Shown here: positions 1-5,507 of the stretch, one piece after another | How the letters are laid out: each line of letters starts with the position of its first letter | How positions within the stretch are numbered: position 1 is the stretch's first letter | DNA from: Spirochaetes bacterium RIFOXYC1_FULL_54_7 | Lineage (GTDB): Bacteria; Spirochaetota; Spirochaetia; Treponematales; UBA12059 | DNA length: 13,111 nt | Assembly (NCBI GenBank): GCA_001830645.1 | Contig: MIBM01000070.1 | Coordinates: forward strand, 1-13,111 | Direction: 5' to 3' | Notes under the pieces: model-generated | The model's input: only the letters and a program-made list of their open reading frames with translations | What the model was told of the DNA's origin: nothing | The model's database searches: none | Program-made: the position numbers and the translations under genes

Positions 1-352
1 GCATGAAGAGCTGGCCCAGGCGCTCTTCATCGCTCATATCCATCATAAGGGCATCCAGGGCCAGTTCCTGGTCTACCCCGGTAAGCCCCCAGAAGGAGTG
101 GGCGTCTATCCCGGCATCCAGGGCTGTTTTGGCTTCATCTGCGGAGCTGTCTGTTTCGGCTGATCCAAGACCTGCGGCAGGCAGGCCAGTCGAGGCTTCC
201 GTATCGGTCAGCCCGGCAGACTCAACAACAGCGTGGGCAGGAGCACAGGAGGAAGGAAACAAGGCGAGGCCAGTCAGGGCCAGGACGACCAAGGCAATCA
301 TAGCCAGACCTGGAGTTCCCGGTTTCAAGCTGGTGGGCCTACTTGTAGGCAT
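1..352 (-). CDS. Glycoside hydrolase family 3 (beta-N-acetylhexosaminidase-like), N-terminal part only
   Basis: The frame opens at ATG 352 and runs 117 codons off the left edge. Seen: an Arg/Lys-containing n-region (residues 1-10), a hydrophobic stretch at about 16-32, then small residues ending AHA at 39-41, which fits an exported protein with cleavage near residue 41. Cys36 (PSSC) is a poor lipobox, though spirochaete lipoboxes are loose. A low-complexity Ala/Ser/Glu linker follows. At the edge is DALMMDMSDEERLGQLFM, which matches the start of the catalytic barrel in GH3 beta-N-acetylhexosaminidases (usual form MSLEEKIGQLFM). Such enzymes remove N-acetylglucosamine from peptidoglycan or chitin-derived glycans. 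The catalytic Asp and the His-containing loop lie outside the window, so specificity is inferred from this short motif. The start overlaps the end of trxB by 14 bases, implying coupling. The nearest purine-rich site (GGAAGG, 355-360) is only 2 bases from ATG, so TTG at codon 9 is an alternative start. Confidence 0.7.
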   Translation of the reverse strand, partial: MPTSRPTSLKPGTPGLAMIALVVLALTGLALFPSSCAPAHAVVESAGLTDTEASTGLPAAGLGSAETDSSADEAKTALDAGIDAHSFWGLTGVDQELALDALMMDMSDEERLGQLFM

Positions 353-1277
353 GACCTTCCAGTTCGTCTATGTACTGTGCCGCGCAATGGGCAGCCACAG
401 CCCCGTCCGCTACGGCGGTTATCACCTGCCTGAACGGCGTTGTCCTGACATCTCCGACGGCATACAGACCTGGCAGGCTGGTCTCCATGCGATCGTTGGT
501 GACAATGGATCCCGCTTCGTCCCTGGCCACATCCTGGGGTACCGCAGCGGTCTGGGGAATGGAGCCTACGAATACGAAAACGGCTGAAGCTGTTACCTCG
601 GTTATCTGGCTGGTCTTCAGATTGCGCAGGACTACGGCATTGACAGACTTGACGCCCTTTATCTCTTCGATGACGGTTTCCCAATGCATTTCTATCTTCG
701 GATTGGACAATACCCGATCAGCCAGGGCCTTCTGGGCCCTGAAGCGGTCCTTGCGGTGGACCATTATGATCCTGTCCGTCAGTTTGGACAGATACATGGC
801 CTCATCACAGGCAGCATCTCCACCGCCTACCACCACCATGGGCTTGCCTTTGAAGAAGGGGCCATCACAGGTGGCGCAATACGACACGCCGCGTCCGGAG
901 AACTCTTCTTCTCCTTTGACGCCCACATGCCGGTGTTTTGCTCCCGTGGCCAGTACCACCGCCTTGGCATGTATCGTACTGTCTGTGGTCTCCACAGCCA
1001 TGAGATCGCCTTCCTTACGGATGGCATTGACGCTGCCCGACCGTATTTCGGCGCCAAATTCCTCTGCCTGGCTGCGCATGTTCTCTGACCAGGTGTAACC
1101 ATCAACCACAGGAACCAGTCCAGGGTAGTTCTCAAGCTTGTCTATAAGCAGAGCCTGGCCACCGTGGGCCATCTCCTCTATCACCAGGGTACGCAGATTG
1201 GCCCGGGCGCCATACTGGGCTGCGCCCATACCACCGGCTCCGCCGCCCACGATAACCAGATCAAAGTCAGCATCCAT
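339..1277 (-). CDS. trxB: Thioredoxin reductase (NADPH, FAD flavoprotein)
   Basis: This 312-residue cytoplasmic flavoprotein has the usual length for bacterial low-molecular-weight thioredoxin reductase, which passes electrons from NADPH through FAD and a redox disulfide to thioredoxin. Seen: the FAD-binding loop GGGAGG at 11-16, a TGAKHR segment before the redox centre, the redox-active CATC with its following Asp (Cys134, Cys137, Asp138), the NADPH Rossmann loop GGGDAACDEA at 151-160, the HRKDRFRA motif at 174-181 that binds the NADPH 2'-phosphate, and the C-terminal FAD motif GLYAVGDVR at 270-278 (Asp276). All key residues are present. ATG 1277 is chosen because GGAGG (1284-1288) lies 6 bases upstream. 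A good sigma70-like promoter precedes it. The gene overlaps the downstream GH3 gene by 14 bases, so the two are probably cotranscribed. No thioredoxin gene is in view. Confidence 0.95.
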   Translation of the reverse strand: MDADFDLVIVGGGAGGMGAAQYGARANLRTLVIEEMAHGGQALLIDKLENYPGLVPVVDGYTWSENMRSQAEEFGAEIRSGSVNAIRKEGDLMAVETTDSTIHAKAVVLATGAKHRHVGVKGEEEFSGRGVSYCATCDGPFFKGKPMVVVGGGDAACDEAMYLSKLTDRIIMVHRKDRFRAQKALADRVLSNPKIEMHWETVIEEIKGVKSVNAVVLRNLKTSQITEVTASAVFVFVGSIPQTAAVPQDVARDEAGSIVTNDRMETSLPGLYAVGDVRTTPFRQVITAVADGAVAAHCAAQYIDELEGHAYK

Positions 1278-1307
1278 AGGTATCCTCCACTAGCTTCTTC
1301 GGTTTAG

Positions 1308-1313
1308 TATAAT
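1308..1313 (+). promoter_or_regulatory. Candidate -10 element for the transglutaminase-like/TPR gene
   Basis: A perfect TATAAT lies on the plus strand, 60 bases before the start at 1373. No convincing -35 is found 16-18 bases upstream, and there is no TGn extension, so an activator may be needed if it is used. It overlaps the trxB -10 on the opposite strand almost completely. Confidence 0.3.
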
Positions 1314-1337
1314 ACCAGCGTGGCCAATATTTGTCAC
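1309..1337 (-). promoter_or_regulatory. Sigma70-like promoter of trxB
   Basis: Reading the minus strand, GTGACA (1332-1337, 5/6 to TTGACA), a spacer of exactly 17 bases, and TATTAT (1309-1314, 5/6 to TATAAT) precede trxB. Transcription would start near 1302, giving a leader of about 25 bases that contains the GGAGG site. This is read from the sequence only. Confidence 0.55.
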
Positions 1338-1356
1338 GGATGGCCAGAATATGCCC

Positions 1357-1363
1357 GGGAGGA
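1357..1363 (+). promoter_or_regulatory. Ribosome binding site favouring the start at 1373
   Basis: GGGAGGA lies 9 bases before ATG 1373. The in-frame ATG at 1418 would give a more typical signal peptide start (MTKSLVTLKSQ), but it has only a weak GGA (1406-1408) upstream. The ribosome site therefore favours 1373, while signal-peptide shape favours 1418. Confidence 0.45.
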
Positions 1364-1372
1364 CCGTAGTAC

Positions 1373-2800
1373 ATGATTCGCCAGCCCTCGACCACGCATT
1401 TTCCCGGATCTCCAAGTATGACAAAATCCCTGGTCACACTGAAGTCCCAGGTTGCACTGCTGCTCATGCTCCTCTTGCCCGCCTCGTACCTTGCAGCAGC
1501 CCCCTCGGAGTGGGGGGCCTCTGCGGAGGCCAGGCTGACACCCTCTGTGGCTTTGGTTCAGCTGCTGGGTTCTACCGGTGGAACCAATGGGATCTCCCTT
1601 GCCGGGCCATCCGCCGACAGGGCACCCGAACCATCCGCCAGCCTACTCCTGGAAGCGGCTATACTGTTCTCCGACCCCGATGAAGCCAGGGCTAAGTCCA
1701 CCAGGCAGGCCGTGCTCCTGGCCATGGAAGAAGCAACCGGGCTTGCAGACAGGCACAGTACAGACTACGAGCTCGGCGAGGCTGTACTGGCCCTTGCCCA
1801 CGAGCGCTTCTTTACCCGCTATGTGGAGGCGGAATCCCGGCTGGATGCGGCTGTACTCGACGGCCGGTACAACTGCGTATCGTCCTCGGCCTTGTACCTG
1901 ATCCTGGCCAGGGCGGCCGGGCTGGATGCGGGGGGCGTCATCACCAAGGACCATTCATTCTGCGTGATACAAGCCGGAGACCGAACCATCGACATTGAAA
2001 CCACCAATCCCTTCGGTTTTGACCCAGGCAGCAAGAAGGAATTCCAGGATAGTTTCGGCCGGGTAACCGGCTATTCCTACGTGCCACCCAGCGACTACCG
2101 CAGCCGGGAAAAGGTCGATGGCAGGCATCTCATGGCCCTCATACTCTGGAACAGGGCAACCCTGCTGGAGCGCAGCGGACAATGGGCCCAGGCCGTAGCC
2201 CTGGCGGTGGATGCCTATGCCTACTCACCGGACCCAGGCTCGCAGCGCCAGCTTGAAGACCGTCTGTACAACAATGCCGGGGCCCTGCTCAATGAAAAGC
2301 GCTGGCGTGAGGCTCTGCCCTTCCTGGAGCGGGCCATCGGGCTGTACGGGCCATCAACCCGACTGGAAGGTCTGGCCGGGCAAGCCAGGCTGGCCATCCT
2401 GGCCGACGAGCTGGAGCTCATGGATCCCCGGTCGGGGATAGCGGCAATAGCGGATGCCTGGGAACAAGGCCTTGTGGACCGTAAACACCGGGATGAACTG
2501 CTGGCCTATGCCTATGGGCGGCTGGCCGAGGATGAACGCTCGGTCGGGGGCTGGTCGGCAGCCTGGGAAGCCCTGAAGCAAGGCATGGCGGCAGCGCCGC
2601 AGTCCAGTCAGCTGGCCAGGATGGCTGAGACGGCCAGGAAGAACTGGACCTATGAAATACACAACCGCTTTGCCATTCTTTACAACGAAGGGAACTACCA
2701 GGAAGCCTTTGCGGTGATGGAGGAAGCCCTGACCGTACTTCCCGGTGAGCGGCTGTTCAGGGACGATGCAGCCACCGCCCTGAAGGCCATCAAACCCTGA
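1373..2800 (+). CDS. Secreted transglutaminase-like protein with TPR repeats
   Basis: The product is 475 residues (460 if it starts at ATG 1418). Seen: an N-terminal signal peptide with a hydrophobic core at about 28-36 (VALLLMLLL) and a likely cleavage after the Ala-rich stretch near 43. A region at about 90-240 resembles the transglutaminase-like/SirB1-type papain fold, with Cys168 in YNCVSSSALYLILA, His194 in KDHSFCV and Asp207 in TIDIETT spaced like a Cys-His-Asp triad. After 245, helix pairs resemble tetratricopeptide repeats (for example about 250-290, 297-330 and 430-465). The triad could support a peptidase or acyl-transfer activity, but many relatives are uncharacterised, so no reaction is assigned. 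The protein probably sits in the periplasm or at the surface. It is divergent from trxB and converges on the kinase at 2790-4289 with an 11-base overlap at the stops. The fold assignment is inferred from motifs. Confidence 0.8.
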   Translation: MIRQPSTTHFPGSPSMTKSLVTLKSQVALLLMLLLPASYLAAAPSEWGASAEARLTPSVALVQLLGSTGGTNGISLAGPSADRAPEPSASLLLEAAILFSDPDEARAKSTRQAVLLAMEEATGLADRHSTDYELGEAVLALAHERFFTRYVEAESRLDAAVLDGRYNCVSSSALYLILARAAGLDAGGVITKDHSFCVIQAGDRTIDIETTNPFGFDPGSKKEFQDSFGRVTGYSYVPPSDYRSREKVDGRHLMALILWNRATLLERSGQWAQAVALAVDAYAYSPDPGSQRQLEDRLYNNAGALLNEKRWREALPFLERAIGLYGPSTRLEGLAGQARLAILADELELMDPRSGIAAIADAWEQGLVDRKHRDELLAYAYGRLAEDERSVGGWSAAWEALKQGMAAAPQSSQLARMAETARKNWTYEIHNRFAILYNEGNYQEAFAVMEEALTVLPGERLFRDDAATALKAIKP

Positions 2801-4289
2801 CAACCGGAAATCGCAGGATAGACCTTGATCCTGCGGTTCCGGACTGTGTGAAAGTGCCTCCAAGCTGGGAGGCCAGGGCTCCGATGATATCCATGCCTAT
2901 ACCCTTGCGGCCGGGGACCTTAGCCTTGGCAGGCTCAGCCTTGGAAGCCGCAGAACCAAAACCGACACCATCGTCGGAGACCGCGAGTTCATATTCGCCA
3001 TCTTTCTCTTCCATGGTTATGCGTATTCTGCCCTCCCGCCCGTAAGGAAAACCATGCTTGAAGGCATTGGACAGGAGTTCGGTAACTATGATGGACAAGG
3101 GGATGGCGGTGTCTATGGGCAGTACCAATGACGGAGCCGCTACCTCTATCTGGATACCCCTATCCTGGGCGTCATGGACATTGGCCATATATTCAGCCAA
3201 GCGGGCAAAATAGGCGGCGGCATCTATACCGTCGAAGGACGAACCACGGTAGATCTGCTCATGTACCAGGGCCATGGAATGGATCTGGGTCTGGCAGTCC
3301 GTGAAGACACCCCGGGTTCCGTCATCGGTAATACAGTCGCCCTCAAGGCTGAGCAGACTGGAAACCACCTGGAGGTTGTTCTTTACCCGGTGATGTATTT
3401 CCTTGAGCAGCAGTTCCCGGGAGTCCAGCTCCCTGGCAAGCTGGCGGGCCAACTCACGGCGCTCGCTCACGTCATGGATGATACCTATGGTTCCCGTTCC
3501 ACGACCCTGGAATTCGGGCAACTTTACTCCCAGGCTGTTCACCTCACCCCAGGAATCCACACTGGCCCTGGTCCATTCAAACTCATCCTTGTGCCTGAGC
3601 CGCACCTCCAGGCCCTTGGTCATGCGCTCGCCCGAACGCCGCTCGTCAAAGAGCTTCGGGGCCCCCTCATCGCCAGTGGCTACTCCCTCGTAACGGCGCA
3701 ACACGGTATTACGCCCGACTTCCACTACATCATCAGGATGCACAACCTCTGCAAAGTGCCTTCCTATCAATTCGGATGGTTTCCAGCCCAGTTGCATGAT
3801 GGCATCGTTCAGATAGGCAAAGCAGCCATCGCTGTCCAGCACATATACAATATCCGGTACCATACGCAGGAGGTTCATGTAGCTGCTCTCGGCCCTGACT
3901 ATGTTCACGTTCTGCCGGTCCAGGCTTTCACGTACAGCCACTGCTTTCCTGAGCAGGATCGGGGCAAAACGCTCCCAGTTGCCTTCAGGATCACGCAAGC
4001 AGAAAGTGCTTGACTCGTCAGCTATGAGGGAAGCCAGGCGTAGTGGATCTTCCCCGGGTTCGGCCACCAGGACCGCCGGCACTGGCCACAGTGAAAGCCA
4101 GTCAGCAAAGGATCCATCCGCAAAAGATGTATCGGTAAGTACGACGTCGATGGAACCCATGGCTGCTTCTATATCGAGGATGCTTTCGGCGAAGACGCAT
4201 TCATCACCGTTCTGCTCGATGGCAACCGAGACACGGAGCCGTTCGTCCCTGCCTTCAAGAGCCATAAGTACTGTCATGGAACGTTGCAT
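2790..4289 (-). CDS. Sensor histidine kinase, HisKA_2 type, with PAS domain and degenerate receiver-like N-terminus
   Basis: The product is 499 residues and has no membrane segment, so it is cytoplasmic. Residues 1-115 look like a response-regulator receiver that has lost its metal-binding acidic pair: the start reads MTVLMALEGRD instead of an acidic-rich turn, while Asp53 in VVLTDTSFADG sits where the phospho-acceptor would be. A PAS domain follows (about 135-275, MVPDIVYVLDSDG to DVSERRELA) with a charged insertion near 205-225. The HisKA_2 dimerisation domain has EIHHRVKNNLQ, with His299/His300; the second is the usual phospho-site. The HATPase domain shows the N box Asn408 (ELLSNAFKHG), Asp439/Asp440 in DDGVGFG, and GRKGIGMDI. 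Such kinases usually phosphorylate stand-alone receivers. ATG 4289 is set by AAGGAG (4298-4303), 7 bases upstream. The ligand of the PAS domain is unknown. The gene is divergent from the phosphofructokinase-like operon, whose receivers are plausible partners by position only. Confidence 0.92.
   Translation of the reverse strand: MQRSMTVLMALEGRDERLRVSVAIEQNGDECVFAESILDIEAAMGSIDVVLTDTSFADGSFADWLSLWPVPAVLVAEPGEDPLRLASLIADESSTFCLRDPEGNWERFAPILLRKAVAVRESLDRQNVNIVRAESSYMNLLRMVPDIVYVLDSDGCFAYLNDAIMQLGWKPSELIGRHFAEVVHPDDVVEVGRNTVLRRYEGVATGDEGAPKLFDERRSGERMTKGLEVRLRHKDEFEWTRASVDSWGEVNSLGVKLPEFQGRGTGTIGIIHDVSERRELARQLARELDSRELLLKEIHHRVKNNLQVVSSLLSLEGDCITDDGTRGVFTDCQTQIHSMALVHEQIYRGSSFDGIDAAAYFARLAEYMANVHDAQDRGIQIEVAAPSLVLPIDTAIPLSIIVTELLSNAFKHGFPYGREGRIRITMEEKDGEYELAVSDDGVGFGSAASKAEPAKAKVPGRKGIGMDIIGALASQLGGTFTQSGTAGSRSILRFPVVRV
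2804..2842. terminator. Imperfect stem-loop just past the TPR gene, inside the end of the convergent kinase gene
   Basis: CCGGAAATCGCAGGAT (2804-2819) pairs with ATCCTGCGGTTCCGG (2828-2842): 14 base pairs with a 2x1 internal bulge and an 8-base loop. It starts 4 bases after the plus-strand stop, a usual terminator position. No T-tract follows on the plus strand, and on the minus strand it lies within the last 18 codons of the kinase. It could attenuate or define the 3' end of the plus transcript, but intrinsic termination is doubtful. Confidence 0.35.
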
Positions 4290-4451
4290 CGGACAGGCTC
4301 CTTGATCCCAGGATTTTTCATAGTATCATAGTGTCAGCCAGTCGAGCCGACCCTGCAGTACCAACGGCCACCAACATAAGGCTAGTTGCCTGGCCGACAC
4401 CCGTCAAGCTCTATCCACAAGGCTCACCCTCACAAACGGTTGCCTGGGCGA

Positions 4452-4480
4452 TTGAGAAGCGAGAACACCTCAACTATACT
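4452..4480 (+). promoter_or_regulatory. Candidate upstream promoter of the phosphofructokinase-like operon
   Basis: TTGAGA (4452-4457, 5/6), a 17-base spacer, and TATACT (4475-4480, 5/6). Transcription would start near 4487, giving a leader of about 37 bases before ATG 4524. Confidence 0.5.
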
Positions 4481-4492
4481 GAATTCTTACCG

Positions 4493-4501
4493 TGCTATAC
4501 T
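4493..4501 (+). promoter_or_regulatory. Candidate extended -10 promoter of the same operon
   Basis: TGCTATACT fits an extended -10 (TGn plus TATACT) with no clear -35. Start near 4508 would leave a leader of only about 16 bases containing the GGAG ribosome site (4513-4516). It repeats the CTATACT of the upstream promoter exactly 21 bases downstream. Confidence 0.35.
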
Positions 4502-4512
4502 ATCATTTTATT

Positions 4513-4516
4513 GGAG
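4513..4516 (+). promoter_or_regulatory. Ribosome binding site that sets the phosphofructokinase-like start
   Basis: GGAG lies 7 bases before ATG 4524. The open frame extends upstream to ATG 4386, but both promoter candidates lie between the two codons and family resemblance begins only after 4524 (FSISALGPRAIQSPL), so 4524 is chosen. Confidence 0.6.
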
Positions 4517-4523
4517 ATTTTTG

Positions 4524-5495
4524 ATGCAGAAAACTACGGCTTTCAGCATAAGTGCACTTGGGCCGAGGGCCATACAGTCACCACTCCACTTTTCAAGCAC
4601 CCGGGGCGATTCACTTGCCAACTTTGTGGAGGATGATGAAACCGTGCGCTGGATGTCAGTCTCATATGCCCGGGATCCGGAGGCGGACATCATCGAGCTG
4701 GAAAAGGCCGGACCCCGCGAACTGTTGTACTTCAACCCCGCCCATGTCCATGCCGGCATTGCTACCTGTGGGGGGCTATGCCCTGGCCTCAACGATGTGA
4801 TCAGGGCCTTGGTACGCTCCCTGTGGAACCGTTATGGCTTACGCAGGATTTCAGGTATACGCTTTGGCTACAAGGGCTTCCTGCCTGAATACTCCCTGCC
4901 CATAATGCCTCTGGATCCCGGCACGGTGGATGACATCCATAAAATCGGCGGAACCCTGCCTGGCTCGTCCCGCGGCGAAGGGACACGGACTACCGAGATA
5001 GTGGATGCCATCGAACGCCTCAAGGTCGCTGTCATCGGCATACCGAAAACCATAGACAACGACCTCCTGTACATCGACCGCTCCTTCGGTTTCGAGACAG
5101 CTGTGGAGAAGGCCAGCGAGGCGGTGATTGTGGTGGCCGAAGGCGCCGGGCAGGAACTGCTTGAGGGGGAAGACGGCAGCGACGGGTCGGCAGTCGATGC
5201 GTCGAGGAACCTGAAGCTTGGTGACATTGGCATGTACCTCAAAGAGAGGATCATGGCCCACTTCAAAGCAAAGAACCTTGAAGTAAACCTGAAGTACATA
5301 GATCCAAGCTATATGATCCAAAGTGCTCCAGCCTGCCCCACCGATTCGTTTTACTGTGAACGCCTGGTCAACAACGAGTTCGTACACCTGCCCACAGCCA
5401 TGGTGGTATCCAACCGGAACCGGGTGGAACCCGAGGGCAGCCTTTACCGCGACGCACTGGATTCCACCGGTCAAGCACTATCCCTCGTTACCTAG
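4524..5495 (+). CDS. 6-phosphofructokinase-family protein lacking three internal blocks; probable pseudoenzyme
   Basis: The product is 323 residues; relatives of this trypanosome/spirochaete-like type are well over 400. Seen in order: a family-typical N-terminal extension (1-75), ATCGGLCPGLND at 80-91, FGYKGF, GGTLPGSSRG at 142-151 (usual GGTxLGSSRG), GIPKTIDND at 172-180 including the catalytic-type Asp pair, SFGFETAVEKASEA, VAEGAGQELLEG from 204, LKYIDPSYMI ending at 265, and EFVHLPTAMVVS from 285. Missing: the GGDGT block expected between Leu166 and Ile171, the long block with the MGR substrate motif expected between Val201 and Ile202, and the AVHxAMAG block expected near Val282-Glu285. 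Gln266 replaces a usual Arg (YMIR). The frame stays open across all three joins. Active phosphofructokinase would phosphorylate fructose 6-phosphate in glycolysis; I infer this protein cannot. The stop overlaps the next gene's ribosome site. Alternatives are gene decay or assembly collapse. Confidence 0.85.
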   Translation: MQKTTAFSISALGPRAIQSPLHFSSTRGDSLANFVEDDETVRWMSVSYARDPEADIIELEKAGPRELLYFNPAHVHAGIATCGGLCPGLNDVIRALVRSLWNRYGLRRISGIRFGYKGFLPEYSLPIMPLDPGTVDDIHKIGGTLPGSSRGEGTRTTEIVDAIERLKVAVIGIPKTIDNDLLYIDRSFGFETAVEKASEAVIVVAEGAGQELLEGEDGSDGSAVDASRNLKLGDIGMYLKERIMAHFKAKNLEVNLKYIDPSYMIQSAPACPTDSFYCERLVNNEFVHLPTAMVVSNRNRVEPEGSLYRDALDSTGQALSLVT

Positions 5496-5499
5496 GAGA
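5494..5499 (+). promoter_or_regulatory. Ribosome binding site overlapping the upstream stop codon
   Basis: AGGAGA shares its first two bases with the TAG stop (5493-5495) of the phosphofructokinase-like gene and lies 8-9 bases before ATG 5508. This arrangement suggests translational coupling of the two proteins. Confidence 0.6.
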
Positions 5500-5507
5500 A
5501 ATGGAAA

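Larger units (their letters stand above)
4290..4523. promoter_or_regulatory. Divergent intergenic region between the kinase and the phosphofructokinase-like operon
   Basis: These 234 bases separate two divergent genes and I see no convincing coding sequence in them. The kinase side has TCATAGT twice (4318-4324 and 4326-4332), one base apart, next to a possible minus-strand -10 (TATGAT, complement of 4325-4330) that lacks a good -35. The operon side has CTATACT twice (4474-4480 and 4495-4501), 21 bases apart, forming the two -10 candidates described separately. The repeats could be regulator-binding sites. Confidence 0.5.

Noticed and set aside
3..587. 194-residue plus-strand open frame
   Set aside because: It lies opposite the GH3 start and the end of trxB, both with clear family motifs; its product is low-complexity Ser/Ala/Arg-rich with no ribosome site.
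2855..2872. Hairpin GCCTCC-AAGCTG-GGAGGC as a terminator
   Set aside because: It is only 6 base pairs, lies within the kinase coding sequence, and has no T-tract on either strand.
3174..4013. 279-residue plus-strand open frame
   Set aside because: It is antisense to the PAS and HisKA_2 domains of the kinase on the minus strand, whose motifs are unmistakable.
4386..4523. Upstream in-frame extension of the phosphofructokinase-like gene from ATG 4386
   Set aside because: It would span both promoter candidates and the GGAG ribosome site, and the added residues (His/Arg/Ser-rich) do not resemble the family.
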